A stretch of 44,485 nucleotides of DNA from Streptomyces sp. CC53 (lineage in GTDB: Bacteria > Actinomycetota > Actinomycetes > Streptomycetales > Streptomycetaceae), in contig NZ_MKXB01000163.1 of assembly GCF_001865245.1 (NCBI RefSeq), forward strand, positions 1 to 44,485, in the 5' to 3' direction. Below, in pieces: positions 25,050 to 33,859 of this stretch; within the stretch, counting starts at the first letter, position 1, and every line of letters begins with the position of its first letter. The notes under the pieces were generated by a model, which saw only the letters and a program-made list of their open reading frames with translations, made no database searches and was not told the DNA's origin. The translations under genes were made by a program, and so were the position numbers.

Positions 25050-26062
25050 CCACAGAACGCACCCGGAACCTGCTCGACCCGGGCTTCGAGCTGACCCTGC
25101 GCCCCATGCGCTACCCGGACTTCTACGAGCGGTACCGGGACGCCATCAAGAACACCTGGACCGTCGAGGAGGTCGACCTCCACTCCGACGTCGCCGACCT
25201 GGCGAAGCTGACGCCGGGCGAGCAGCACCTCATCGGCCGCCTCGTCGCGTTCTTCGCGACGGGCGACTCGATCGTGGCGAACAACCTGGTGCTGACGCTC
25301 TACAAGCACATCAACTCGCCCGAGGCGCGCCTCTACCTCTCCCGGCAGCTGTTCGAGGAGGCCGTCCACGTCCAGTTCTACCTGACGCTCCTGGACACCT
25401 ACCTGCCCGACCCGGACGAGCGTGCGGCGGCGTTCGCCGCGGTGGAGAGCATCCCGTCGATCCGCGAGAAGGCGCAGTTCTGCTTCCGGTGGATGGACTC
25501 GGTGGAGAAGCTGGACCGGCTGGAGACCAAGGCCGACCGCCGCCGCTTCCTGCTGAACCTGATCTGCTTCGCCGCGTGCATCGAGGGGCTGTTCTTCTAC
25601 GGCGCCTTCGCCTACGTGTACTGGTTCCGCAGCCGCGGTCTGCTGCACGGCCTGGCGACCGGCACGAACTGGGTGTTCCGTGACGAGACCATGCACATGA
25701 GCTTCGCGTTCGAGGTGGTCGACACGGTCCGCAAGGAGGAGCCGGAGCTCTTCGACGACGCGCTCGGCCAGCAGGTCACGGACATGCTGAAGGAGGCCGT
25801 CGAGGCGGAGCTGCAGTTCGCCCGCGACCTGTGCGGCGACGGCCTGCCCGGCATGAACACCGCTTCGATGCGCCAGTACCTGGAGTGCGTCGCCGACCAG
25901 CGCCTCCAGCGCCTCGGCTTCGCCCCGGTGTACGGCTCGGAGAACCCGTTCGCGTTCATGGAGCTCCAGGGCGTGCAGGAGCTGACCAACTTCTTCGAGC
26001 GCCGCCCGTCCGCCTACCAGGTGGCCGTGGAGGGCTCGGTGGACCTGGACGAGGACTTCTGA
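25040..26062 (+). CDS. nrdB: Ribonucleotide reductase class Ia small (beta) subunit
   Basis: This 340-aa di-iron radical subunit has ligand motifs FATGDSIVAN, FEEAVHVQFY, CFAACIEGLFFYG, and FRDETMHMSF. The Tyr that ends FEEAVHVQFY is four residues after the His ligand, the place of the radical Tyr (E. coli Y122), so this is a tyrosyl-radical enzyme rather than the class Ic type with Phe. The acidic C-terminus (SVDLDEDF) is the docking tail for NrdA. The start is ATG 25040 or GTG 25046 (GTGA overlap). S. coelicolor has nrdS next; here nrdB is instead followed by a terminator. Confidence 0.96.
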   Translation: MPVTTERTRNLLDPGFELTLRPMRYPDFYERYRDAIKNTWTVEEVDLHSDVADLAKLTPGEQHLIGRLVAFFATGDSIVANNLVLTLYKHINSPEARLYLSRQLFEEAVHVQFYLTLLDTYLPDPDERAAAFAAVESIPSIREKAQFCFRWMDSVEKLDRLETKADRRRFLLNLICFAACIEGLFFYGAFAYVYWFRSRGLLHGLATGTNWVFRDETMHMSFAFEVVDTVRKEEPELFDDALGQQVTDMLKEAVEAELQFARDLCGDGLPGMNTASMRQYLECVADQRLQRLGFAPVYGSENPFAFMELQGVQELTNFFERRPSAYQVAVEGSVDLDEDF

Positions 26063-26085
26063 CCTTCGGTCGGCCGACCGGTGGA

Positions 26086-26115
26086 CGGCCCGCGCTCCGG
26101 AGGGAGCGCGGGCCG
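26086..26115. terminator. Bidirectional terminator after nrdB
   Basis: A perfect 13-bp stem (26086-26098 with 26103-26115) with a GGAG loop lies between convergent nrdB and the M15 peptidase gene. Confidence 0.88.
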
Positions 26116-26144
26116 TGCCGATGCCGGTGCCGGTGCCGGGGTGG

Positions 26145-26882
26145 TCAGATGCCGCAGGTCGGCGCGGACCAGAAGCGGCTGCTGCGGTGGTCGAGGTGGG
26201 TGTGGTCGTCGTGGCCGGGGTAGCCGGGGCCGAGGATGCCCGGGAAGCCGTGGTACCGGGCCCGCTTGGCGAGGGTGCACAGCGAGTGCGGGCCGGCGCC
26301 GAGATCGGCGGCGTCACCGTAGAGGTGGCGGCTGTTCGACGAGCCGCCCACGGCGCTGTTGCAGGCGTGGGAGCGGAAGCCGCTGGTGACCCGGATCGAC
26401 TGGTCGCCGAGGGCGTGCCGGAGGGCCTCCAGCTTCCACATCGTGCGCAGGGCGTTGGCCTTGGCGGTCGCGGCGCTCACGGCGCCCCCGGACCAGGTGG
26501 AGTTGCACTGGTTCAGCTCGGCGTAGCTGAAGTGGGCCGGGGTGCAGTCGGCGTCCTGGAGGGCGTAGATCTTGCTGAAGGTCGCGGGGCCGGCGACGCC
26601 GTCGGCGGTGAGGCCGTAGGCGGCCTGGAAGCGCTTGACGGCGGCTGCGGTCGCGGGGCCGTACTGCCCGTCGATCGCCAGGACCCCGCCGTAGCCGGGA
26701 TAGCCGGCGACGCGGATCTGGAGCTGGCTGACGTCCGAGCCGGACGAGCCCTCCCGCAGCGTGCGGGGCCAGGTGTAGCAGGTGTCCGCCTGGGCGGTGC
26801 CGGCGGTCGCGATGCTCCCGGCCAACCCGACAGTCGCGAGCATGACAAGCGAGAGCAGCAGTCGTGCGGTACGTCGCAGCAT
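26145..26882 (-). CDS. Secreted peptidoglycan-binding M15 DD-carboxypeptidase-like protein
   Basis: This 245-aa protein has a Sec signal peptide (MLRRTARLLLSLVMLATVGL, cleavage near ATAGTAQA) and an N-terminal PG_binding_1 domain (TLREGSSGSDVSQLQIRVAG to GLTADGVAGPATF). A C-terminal zinc peptidase domain of M15/VanY type follows. The zinc His and Asp lie in NSRHLYGDAADLG and the last His in HDDHTHLDHR. The layout matches the Streptomyces albus G zinc D-Ala-D-Ala carboxypeptidase. Six or more cysteines suggest disulfides. It would trim peptidoglycan stem peptides outside the cell. Confidence 0.93.
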   Translation of the reverse strand: MLRRTARLLLSLVMLATVGLAGSIATAGTAQADTCYTWPRTLREGSSGSDVSQLQIRVAGYPGYGGVLAIDGQYGPATAAAVKRFQAAYGLTADGVAGPATFSKIYALQDADCTPAHFSYAELNQCNSTWSGGAVSAATAKANALRTMWKLEALRHALGDQSIRVTSGFRSHACNSAVGGSSNSRHLYGDAADLGAGPHSLCTLAKRARYHGFPGILGPGYPGHDDHTHLDHRSSRFWSAPTCGI

Positions 26883-27016
26883 GGAGCCTCCCGATCGTGG
26901 AAGCGGTCCACCGCAGCGTGGCGGGTGGGTCGACGCGCGTCAACCGCGCCTCAGCCGACGCCGTTCGTCGGGCGGATGACCACCGGATGACGTCCCGGCC
27001 CCGGGCAGCCTGCGGG

Positions 27017-27047
27017 AAGGGCCCCGCTCGGCACGAGCGGGGCCCTT
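27017..27047. terminator. Strong hairpin after def
   Basis: A perfect 14-bp stem (27017-27030 with 27034-27047) with a 3-nt loop lies just beyond the stop of def on the minus strand and before the M15 peptidase promoter region. Confidence 0.88.
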
Positions 27048-27072
27048 CTCCTGACGACGGGACGCCGTCCGG

Positions 27073-27726
27073 TCAGTCGTTGGACACCACCGGGTAGCGG
27101 GGCGTGCCCTCCGCCATCTGCTTCAGCGCGTCCTTGCGCTCCCGCTTCGACAGCCGGTCGATGTAGAGGTAGCCGTAGAGGTGGTCCGTCTCGTGCTGGA
27201 GGCAGCGGGCGAAGTAGCCCGTGCCGCGCACCTTGATCGGGTTGCCCTTGACGTCCTGGCCGGTGACCTCGGCGTAGTCGGGGCGGGCCAGCGAGGCGTA
27301 CGCCGTCGGGACGGACAGGCAGCCCTCGTTGGAGTCGTCGAGGACCCGCTGCTCCGGAGCCAGCTCGACCAGCCGGGGGTTGCAGACGACGCCCACGTGC
27401 CGCACGCCCTCGTCGTCCGGGCAGTCGTAGACGAACACTTTCAGGTCGACGCCGATCTGGTTGGCGGCCAGACCCACGCCCTCCGCGGTGCGCTGGCTGG
27501 CGAACATGTCGTCGACGAGCTGCGCCAGGTCGTCGTCGAACTCGGTGACGTCCTTGCACTCCTTGTGGAGCACGGGGTTGCCGACCACGGTGATGGGCCG
27601 GGACGTGCCGCGCTCGCGGTGCGCCCGCTCACGCTCCTCGCAGTCCTCGGTGTCGACGACGTACCCCTCGTCGTCCACGGGCAGGGTGCTGGTGCCGCCC
27701 TGCTGATCGGTCTCCTGCTGCGCCAT
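27073..27726 (-). CDS. def: Peptide deformylase
   Basis: This 217-aa metalloenzyme removes the formyl group from nascent proteins. All three family motifs are present: [12 protein letters not shown] (motif 1), NEGCLSVP with the metal-binding Cys (motif 2), and [18 protein letters not shown], the HExxH (motif 3). An acidic N-terminal extension of about 45 residues ([20 protein letters not shown]) precedes the fold, as in other streptomycete paralogues. The ATG at 27726 was chosen. It stands downstream of a frameshifted TPR gene on the same strand. Confidence 0.96.
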   Translation of the reverse strand: MAQQETDQQGGTSTLPVDDEGYVVDTEDCEERERAHRERGTSRPITVVGNPVLHKECKDVTEFDDDLAQLVDDMFASQRTAEGVGLAANQIGVDLKVFVYDCPDDEGVRHVGVVCNPRLVELAPEQRVLDDSNEGCLSVPTAYASLARPDYAEVTGQDVKGNPIKVRGTGYFARCLQHETDHLYGYLYIDRLSKRERKDALKQMAEGTPRYPVVSND

Positions 27727-27813
27727 GTCGGTCGTCCGAGCCTTCCGTCGTCAGTCACCGGGTTTTCTGCCCGTACAGAGTACGGGGCGGCGGCGAGCTG
27801 CGGCGGCCGGAGC

Positions 27814-28793
27814 TCAGCAGACCTCTTCCAGATCCCGCCACTCGCGGCTGTCCGGACTGTCCGCGACCCAGCCGTCGAGCAGCCCCCGCACCAGACCGGC
27901 GGGCGCCGCGATGCCGCACTCGCGCCCGGCACCCACAGGTCGCCCGACGTGCGGTGCCCCAGCGGGCCGGGATGCCCTGGCTCGCTGTGGTCGTGCGGGT
28001 CGAGGTGCTCGCCCTCGCCCTCGGCGCTGGGCATCCGCGACTCGGAGCAGGAGCGGCACAGCAGCCGCACCGACGAGGACCAGTCCTCGGCCGCGAAGCC
28101 GGCGTCGGCGGCGAGCCTCTCCAGTGCGTCCCGGTCGGCCTCGGTGGCCGCCTCCAGCAGGACCACCCAGGTCGGCACGGGTGAGGGCGCCCACAGCTCG
28201 ATCTCGTCGAACACCGGGTAGCTGTGGCCCGTGGACGTCGTGCGCTCACCGTTCGGGACGCCGTCGTGCAGGACGACCTCGCCCCAGCGCCGCCCGGACG
28301 ACGGCAACGGGATCGACAGCACCTCCATGCGCGCCGGGTCGAGCCTGCGGCCCCAGACCACCTCGGCCTCGCCCTCGGGCGACAGCCGCACGGCGGCGCT
28401 GCCGAGCTCCATGCCGACGGGCTCGCCGCCCGGGGCGGTCCTGTCGGGCACCTTCAGCCCGTACGCCTGCCAGGCGCGGCGGGCGAGCGGCCAGTCCTGG
28501 AGGGCGGTGGCGGCGATGCCGACGTTCCACCAGTCGGGGGCGCCGGTCTCCCGGTCCAGCAGGGCGACGGCGCGCAGCCCCGCGGCCCTGGCCTGCTCCC
28601 AGTCGTGCCGGAACTTGTGCAGCAGGGCGAGGTTGAACCAGGACTCGGAGAGCCAGGGCTCAAGGTCCGCCGCACGGGTCAGCAGCGCGCCCGCGTCCTC
28701 GTACCGCCCGTCCCCGATCAGCGTGAACGCGCGGTCGGTGGCCTGCCGCCACGAGGCGGAGGGCCGATGCCGTACCTTCCCGAAGATCCTCAC
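27814..28793 (-). pseudogene. TPR-repeat protein gene with a frameshift near its end
   Basis: The N-terminal 280 or so codons encode a tetratricopeptide-like protein (MRIFGKVRHRPSASWRQATD; RAFTLIGDGRYEDAGALLTR; SWFNLALLHKFRHDWEQARA), then a beta-rich domain and a Cys-containing VRLLCRSCSESRMP. At about 27930 the frame loses its natural continuation. One base further, the next frame reads ECGIAAPAGLVRGLLDGW and ends DSREWRDLEEVC at 27814, a typical protein end. Without the shift the frame runs to 27441, inside def on the same strand, as Arg/Ser/Pro-rich junk. A one-base deletion, real or a sequencing error, is the simplest account. Function unknown. Confidence 0.78.
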
Positions 28794-28890
28794 GATTCCC
28801 GCCTACCGGTCACTGAAGGTCTCTGCCCCCGGACACCCTCTTGCTGGCATCCAACCATGCCCGGTCGCACGCCCGCTCATTACCCATGGG

Positions 28891-30177
28891 TTACCCCGCA
28901 ATCCGCCCGGTGACGCCGTCCGCGGAACCACTGCGGGCGCCTCCTCCCCTGCCGTCGCCGCCGGTGCCGCCCGCCGCACCGCCCCGGGCGAGGACCCGGG
29001 CGAGCGCCTCCACGACCGCGGGGTGGTGGTCCCGGGCCGTGTCCAGCCGGAGGCGTTCCAGGGCGCGGAAGGCTCCCTGGGCGCTTTCCCCGGAAAGGTC
29101 GTCGTACGCGTTGGCCGTGCGGACGATCCGCGCGGCGAGGGGCTGCTCGGCGTACGGGGTGGCCTGGCGCTCCACGACCACGGCGACGGCGGGGGGCACT
29201 CCCGTCCGGCGTACGACGGCCCCGCCGAGGAGCGCGATGCGGTGCTGCTCGGCCTCCGGCAGGAGGGCGGTGGCGCCCTGCGGCACGGGGTCGACGAGGG
29301 ACAGCTGCCCGATGTCGTGCATGAGCGCCGCATACTCCAGCACGGTCAGGTCCTCACCGGACAGGCCCAGCTCGCGGCCGATGGCCCGGCTGAGCACGGC
29401 GACGCGGTGGGCGTGGCCCGGCCGTGTGTACCCGGCGACCTCGGTGGCCCGGGCCAGGGACGCGATGGTCTCGCGGTAGGTCCGGCGCACGGCGGCGTAG
29501 CGCCCGAAGGCGAGCTGCGTGACGAGCAGCGGCACGCACAGCAGGGGCAGCGCCCACAGCCCGGCGACGGCCACGGCGAGGGCCGCCACCGCGCCGGTGG
29601 CGCACACGGCCGACCCGATGCCGAGGAGCCCGCGCAGCTCGTCGCGGAGCAGCGACGGATACGGGTGGCCGGTGCGGGCACCCGCCAGGAAGGCGGCGAG
29701 GACGGCGTCGCACAGGGCGGTGAGCAGCAGCAGGAGCACCAGGAAGAGCACGTGCCCGGTGGGTCCGGGCAGTGCGCCGGAGGAAGCGGTCGGCTGGAAG
29801 CAGACGGCGGCGAACACGGTGGTCAGCACCCGCCGCGCGGCCTGGTCGGCGTAGCGCTGCCCGCGTCCGCACGCGACCTGCGGTACGGCCCCGGCCAGGA
29901 CCCCCGCGGCGACCACGGTCACGGACTGGGCGACGCCGTGCCCGGGCAGCAGGGCGTACGCGAGCGCCCCTGCGGCGGCCAGGGGCGCCTGCTCGCGCCG
30001 GTGCGGCCCGTTCCGCGGCCGGGCCAGCTCGCCGATCGCCACCAGCATCCCGAACGCCAGCGCGGTTCCCGGCCGGGTCACGCCGTGCCACAACGTCCAT
30101 CCGAGGCATCCCCCGCCGGCGAGCGCGGCTGCCCCGTGCACGGCGAACACCGGTCCCGCGGCGGTGCGCCTGTTCAC
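28891..30177 (-). CDS. Membrane protein with degenerate HD(-GYP) domain
   Basis: This encodes 428 aa from GTG 30177. About ten hydrophobic segments occupy residues 1-240 (for example GHVLFLVLLLLLTALCDAVL), followed by an HD domain. It keeps GHAHRVAVLSRAIGRELG and the HD pair in LMHDIGQLSL. However, where a canonical HD-GYP has HHExxDGxGYP it reads VVERQATPYAE, so the later metal ligands and the GYP loop are lost. It is probably catalytically dead toward c-di-GMP and may act as a regulatory partner. The start overlaps by 4 nt (GTGA) the stop of a canonical HD-GYP gene. The C-terminal tail is Gly-rich and disordered. Confidence 0.85.
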   Translation of the reverse strand: MNRRTAAGPVFAVHGAAALAGGGCLGWTLWHGVTRPGTALAFGMLVAIGELARPRNGPHRREQAPLAAAGALAYALLPGHGVAQSVTVVAAGVLAGAVPQVACGRGQRYADQAARRVLTTVFAAVCFQPTASSGALPGPTGHVLFLVLLLLLTALCDAVLAAFLAGARTGHPYPSLLRDELRGLLGIGSAVCATGAVAALAVAVAGLWALPLLCVPLLVTQLAFGRYAAVRRTYRETIASLARATEVAGYTRPGHAHRVAVLSRAIGRELGLSGEDLTVLEYAALMHDIGQLSLVDPVPQGATALLPEAEQHRIALLGGAVVRRTGVPPAVAVVVERQATPYAEQPLAARIVRTANAYDDLSGESAQGAFRALERLRLDTARDHHPAVVEALARVLARGGAAGGTGGDGRGGGARSGSADGVTGRIAG

Positions 30178-31607
30178 TGCCGCTGTCCCGGTGCGGTCCG
30201 ACCGGCCGCCGGCGCCGACGGCGGTGCGGCCGGTGAGGGAGCGGCCGGCGGAGGCGGGGGCGCGGGGCCGGAGGGGGGCGCGGCGCCGGACGGGGGCCGC
30301 GGCGGCGGGACGCTTCCGCGTGCGGGTTCGAAGGGGGAGCCGGGTTCGTCGGAGGTGACGGCGGTCTGCCAGCCGTGCCGGGCCAGCGCGTCCGCGAGGG
30401 CCCGCACCACGGCGGGGTCGAACTGGCTGCCCGCGCACCGCGCCAGCTCCTGCAGGGCCGCGGCGACGGGCCGGGACCTGCGGTACGAGCGCGTGGACGT
30501 CATGGCGTCGAAGGCGTCGGCGACGGCGACGACCCGTGCCAGCTCGGGGATCTCCGCGCCGCGCAGTCCGTAGGGGTAGCCGGTGCCGTCGAGCCGCTCG
30601 TGGTGGTGGAGGATCGCGGCGCGGGCCTCGCCGAGGAACCCGATGCCGCGCACCATCTCGTGCCCGTACTCGGGGTGCAGCTCGATGATCCTTCGCTCCT
30701 CCGGGGTCAGCGGCCCGTCCTTGCGCAGAATCCGTGTGGGGACGCCGAGCTTCCCCACGTCGTGCAGGGTGCCGGCGAAGCGGACCGTCTCCAGTCGGGC
30801 CTCGTCCATGCCGAGTTCACGCCCGATCAGCTCCGAGGCCCGGCCGACGCGTTCACTGTGCCCGCGCGTGTAGGTGTCCTTCAGGTCGACGGCCTGCACG
30901 AGGGCGCGGATGGTCGCCTGGTGGGCGGCGCGTTCCCGGTGGTACAGGGCGAACACCCAGCAGGAGACGGACATCGGCAGCAGCGCGAAGAGCGCGGCGG
31001 GCCAGCCGTACGGGCTGCGCCACAGCACCGCCGTCATGAGCCCGACGAGCCCATGTACGGCGTGCGGGGCGAGGGAGCGGACGAGCAGCCCGCGCCAGGC
31101 GTTCCGCACCGGCACGCGCTCGGCGGTGGCGAGGACGCCACCGTCCAGGGCGGCGAGTACCAGGCAGAAGCCGAGCACGGCACCGCCGGCGGGTACCAGC
31201 GCGTACGGCAGGTCGGGGGCGGGCCCGCCGCCGCCCAGGGCGGCGGGCCCGCCGAGCAGCGCGGCGGCCCGGGCGGCCGTCCAGGTGGCGAGCGCGAGCC
31301 GGGCGGCCCGCCACAGGCGCCGGGGCCGCGGGGCGTGGAGCTGCCCGACGGGCGAGACCAGTGCCCCCGGGACGGCGGTGAGCGCCGCGGCGGCCGGCGG
31401 CAGCAGCAGCGCGGCGGCCAGCAGGACGGCGAAGAACGTCCCCGCCCAGTGGGCGGACCTCTCGCACAGCGCGTACAGCGCGGCCAGCAGCGCCACGGCA
31501 CCCCACGGGGTCCCGGAGCCCGCAGCGAACGCGGGCGCGGCGCAGGCGGCGGCACACGTCGCGGCCCCCGCGATGTACCAGCGCGCCGCCAGGGGAATGC
31601 CCGCCAC
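30174..31607 (-). CDS. Membrane-anchored HD-GYP domain protein, likely c-di-GMP phosphodiesterase
   Basis: This 477-aa protein has a multi-helix N-terminus (about 1-235) followed by a complete HD-GYP domain. GHSERVGRASELIG and LHDVGKLGVP (HD) are followed by HPEYGHEMVRGIGF, ILHHHERLDGTGYPYGL (HHE and GYP) and VVAVADAFDAMTSTRSYR. All metal-ligand positions appear intact. HD-GYP enzymes typically hydrolyse c-di-GMP to GMP, but some cleave other cyclic dinucleotides. The C-terminus is a Pro/Ala-rich tail of about 60 residues. The start is GTG 31607 after GGAGGAG. It is coupled to the degenerate HD gene that follows. Confidence 0.9.
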   Translation of the reverse strand: MAGIPLAARWYIAGAATCAAACAAPAFAAGSGTPWGAVALLAALYALCERSAHWAGTFFAVLLAAALLLPPAAAALTAVPGALVSPVGQLHAPRPRRLWRAARLALATWTAARAAALLGGPAALGGGGPAPDLPYALVPAGGAVLGFCLVLAALDGGVLATAERVPVRNAWRGLLVRSLAPHAVHGLVGLMTAVLWRSPYGWPAALFALLPMSVSCWVFALYHRERAAHQATIRALVQAVDLKDTYTRGHSERVGRASELIGRELGMDEARLETVRFAGTLHDVGKLGVPTRILRKDGPLTPEERRIIELHPEYGHEMVRGIGFLGEARAAILHHHERLDGTGYPYGLRGAEIPELARVVAVADAFDAMTSTRSYRRSRPVAAALQELARCAGSQFDPAVVRALADALARHGWQTAVTSDEPGSPFEPARGSVPPPRPPSGAAPPSGPAPPPPPAAPSPAAPPSAPAAGRTAPGQRQ

Positions 31608-32160
31608 CGCTCCTCCGCCTCCCGTCGGCCGGCCCGAGTGCCACCAGGCTGGCCAGGCTAACGAGCGGGTACTCCCCCGACGGCCGTACGGTGCCGATTA
31701 GCACCTTCGGGTGACGCGCGCCGGGCGGCCCGCCTCTCGGCCGTGCACACGGCGGGCCCGGGCCGGCACCCGGCGCGCCGCGTCGGGGACGTCTGCACCC
31801 GGCCGTCCGTGTCCCGGTGCCCGTCGGCGCGGACCACCGCCCTCCGCCGTGCCGGGAGGCTCCCGCGGGCCCCGGCCGTCCGTGTCCCGGTGCCCGTCGG
31901 CGCGGACCACCGCGCTCGCCGTGCCGGGAGGCTCCCACCGCGGGGACGGTGACACCGTCGGCACGCGGCGCCTGCCGGGGGCGGGCCGCCTGCGGGGCGC
32001 CGGCCGGGCCGGTGGGCGAAGCGGTCAGGCGCCCACCGCCGGGGCGGGCGCGGGACGCGCCCCGGGGCTCGCGGCCGGCGGGGCGGTGGGCGGCCGTGGG
32101 GCGGGCCGCGGCACGTACGCCTCCGGCCCCGCGCCGCTTCCCGTGTCCGCGGACGACAGC
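31608..32160. other. Gene-free stretch with a tandem duplication
   Basis: No gene is convincing between the HD-GYP start and the rsrA terminator. The main structure is a tandem duplication at 31801-31936. The rest is very GC-rich. The HD-GYP promoter must lie at its left end. Confidence 0.5.
31801..31936. repeat. Two-copy tandem repeat, about 64 bp at 73-bp period
   Basis: Copy 1 (31801-31864) and copy 2 (31874-31936) both start GGCCGTCCGTGTCCCGGTGC and end GTGCCGGGAGGCTCCC. They are almost identical apart from one or two bases and a one-base length difference near 31841. A recent duplication is likely. Confidence 0.88.
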
Positions 32161-32196
32161 GGGGCGCCTCCGCGCCGTGTGCGCGGGAGGCGCCCC
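32161..32196 (-). terminator. Terminator of sigR-rsrA
   Basis: GGGGCGCCTCC (32161-32171) pairs perfectly with GGAGGCGCCCC (32186-32196), and inner GCGC arms extend the stem. It lies 26 nt beyond the rsrA stop. Confidence 0.8.
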
Positions 32197-32221
32197 GTGG
32201 GCTGCCGGGTCGTGCGCGGGA

Positions 32222-32542
32222 CTACTCCGGGGCCGCAGCCGGTACATCCTTCGGCGGGGCGGCGACGTCGTGGTCCGGTACGGTCTCGCCCGCGCGGATC
32301 AGCTCGATCCGGCCCATCACCTTGGCGCGCAGGTCGGTCGGCACGTCGTCGTGGCCGCAGCACCGCTTGACCAGCTTCTTCACGGCCTGCTCCAGCCCGT
32401 ACTTCTCCAGGCAGGGGGAGCACTCCTCGAAGTGCGTCTCGAACTTCGTGCAGTCGCTGTCGGGCATCTCACGGTCGAGGAACTCGTAGAGATGGTCCAG
32501 GACCTCAGAGCAGTCCGTCTCGTGCGGCTCTCCGCAGCTCAT
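32222..32542 (-). CDS. rsrA: Zinc redox-sensing anti-sigma factor RsrA
   Basis: This 106-aa ZAS-family anti-sigma factor binds SigR under reducing conditions and lets go when thiols are oxidised to disulfides. Every key residue of S. coelicolor RsrA is kept at the same number: C3, H7, C11, H37, C41, C44, C61, C62. The sensor core is [13 protein letters not shown]. The tail is Ala/Pro-rich. The ATG overlaps the sigR stop (ATGA), so the pair is made together. It is followed by a strong hairpin. Confidence 0.97.
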   Translation of the reverse strand: MSCGEPHETDCSEVLDHLYEFLDREMPDSDCTKFETHFEECSPCLEKYGLEQAVKKLVKRCCGHDDVPTDLRAKVMGRIELIRAGETVPDHDVAAPPKDVPAAAPE

Positions 32543-33192
32543 GAGCCCGAGCCTTTCCGGTCGTTCATGGACTCTCCTGCGCCCGCGGGCACCAGCCCGC
32601 GGTCCCGGGCGTAGTCCTCGAGCATGCCGCGCAGCTGGCGGCGCCCGCGGTGGAGCCGGGACATCACGGTGCCGATGGGCGTACCCATGATGTCCGCGAT
32701 CTCCTTGTACGCAAAGCCCTCGACGTCCGCGAGATAGACCGCTATGCGGAACTCCTCCGGGATCGCCTGGAGGGCTTCCTTCACGTCGGAGTCGGGAAGG
32801 TGGTCGAGCGCCTGGGACTCCGCGGACCGCAGACCGGTCGACATGTGCGACTCGGCGCGGGCCAGCTGCCAGTCCTCGATCTCCTCGGCCGCGCTGCGCT
32901 GCGGTTCGCGCTGCTTCTTGCGGTACGAGTTGATGAACGTGTTCGTGAGGATCCGGTACAGCCACGCCTTGAGGTTGGTGCCCTCGCGGAACTGGTGGAA
33001 CGACCCGTACGCCTTCGCGAACGTCTCCTGCACCAGGTCCTCGGCGTCGGCCGGGTTCCGCGTCATCCGCAGGGCCGCCGAGTACATCTGGTCGAGGTAG
33101 CCGAGGGCGTCCCGCTCGAAGCGCGCGTTGCGCTCGCCGTCCGTCTCCTCGGGGCCGTTGGTCCCCGTGTCGGTCCCAGTGACCGGACCCAC
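32539..33192 (-). CDS. sigR: ECF sigma factor SigR (thiol-oxidative stress)
   Basis: This encodes 217 aa from GTG 33192 (GPVTGTDTG). ECF regions are clear: region 2 ([20 protein letters not shown], then [18 protein letters not shown]), linker [20 protein letters not shown], and region 4 ([20 protein letters not shown], then [20 protein letters not shown]). It directs disulfide-stress genes such as thioredoxin. The frame is open upstream to ATG 33414 ([10 protein letters not shown]), which would give a 291-aa form like the induced unstable SigR' of S. coelicolor. That ATG is downstream of the sigma-R-type promoter at 33461-33486, so the promoter would make both forms. Coupled to rsrA by ATGA. 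Confidence 0.96.
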   Translation of the reverse strand: MGPVTGTDTGTNGPEETDGERNARFERDALGYLDQMYSAALRMTRNPADAEDLVQETFAKAYGSFHQFREGTNLKAWLYRILTNTFINSYRKKQREPQRSAAEEIEDWQLARAESHMSTGLRSAESQALDHLPDSDVKEALQAIPEEFRIAVYLADVEGFAYKEIADIMGTPIGTVMSRLHRGRRQLRGMLEDYARDRGLVPAGAGESMNDRKGSGS

Positions 33193-33460
33193 CTCCTCCA
33201 GCGCCGCGGCGAGACCGAGTCCGGACCCGCTCGAATCGGAGAATAGTCGACCATCGGTCGACCGTCCCTTCCGATGCGCCGCGTCCGCCGCGGGCGTCGC
33301 GGCGGCTCCCAGGGGTGCGCCGCCGACCGGGGCCGTGGAAGCCGCGGGCGCCGGCAGCACCGTCCAGTCGAGCTCCACGGCGCGTGACCGGTTCGGGCAG
33401 ATGGTCGAACCCATGCGGCGGACTCCCTCTCCTGACTCTGATGTGACCGACGCTGGGTGC

Positions 33461-33486
33461 AACAGCGCCGCACCCCTGGTCATTCC
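33461..33486 (-). promoter_or_regulatory. Sigma-R-type promoter (sigRp2)
   Basis: On the minus strand GGAAT (33486-33482) and GTT (33463-33461) are separated by exactly 18 nt, the SigR consensus. The site lies about 45 nt before the SigR' ATG and gives positive autoregulation under thiol stress. Confidence 0.85.
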
Positions 33487-33859
33487 CGGCCCACGGGGAC
33501 GGCGTGTCAGGCGCCGGCCAGGTCTTCGTCAGACCTCGTCAGGCCCCGTACACGCGGTCGTCAGGGCTCGGCGGGCTTCGGCTTCATCCAGCAGGACGGC
33601 GGCGGCCCGCCCTGCGCCGCGCGCGCTCCCCGCCGGGCTCCACCGGCCGTCCACCGGCTCCCACCCGGTCGCCGCACCCCGTCCGGCCCGACCGCCGTAC
33701 GTCCTCGACCCCCGGTCGCCGCCCCGCGTGCGCCCGGTCTTCGGTCCGCCTTCGCCGGGTGTTCCTCAGCTCTTCGCCGGGTCTTCGCTCCCTCGGGCGC
33801 GTCGGCCTGCGGGCGGTGCGTCGCGGAGCCCTCCCCGGACCCCGCCGCCGGCCTCCTGG
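33487..33859. other. Gene-free stretch upstream of sigR
   Basis: About 370 bp without a recognisable gene. It should hold any constitutive sigR promoter, which I could not pinpoint, and the end of the alpha/beta hydrolase transcript. TCGCCGGGT occurs twice (near 33755 and 33774), and the frames are Pro/Arg-rich. Confidence 0.4.

Noticed and set aside
27441..27813. C-terminal extension of the TPR gene into def
   Set aside because: Composition is unnatural and it overlaps def on the same strand; a frameshift near 27930 explains it better.
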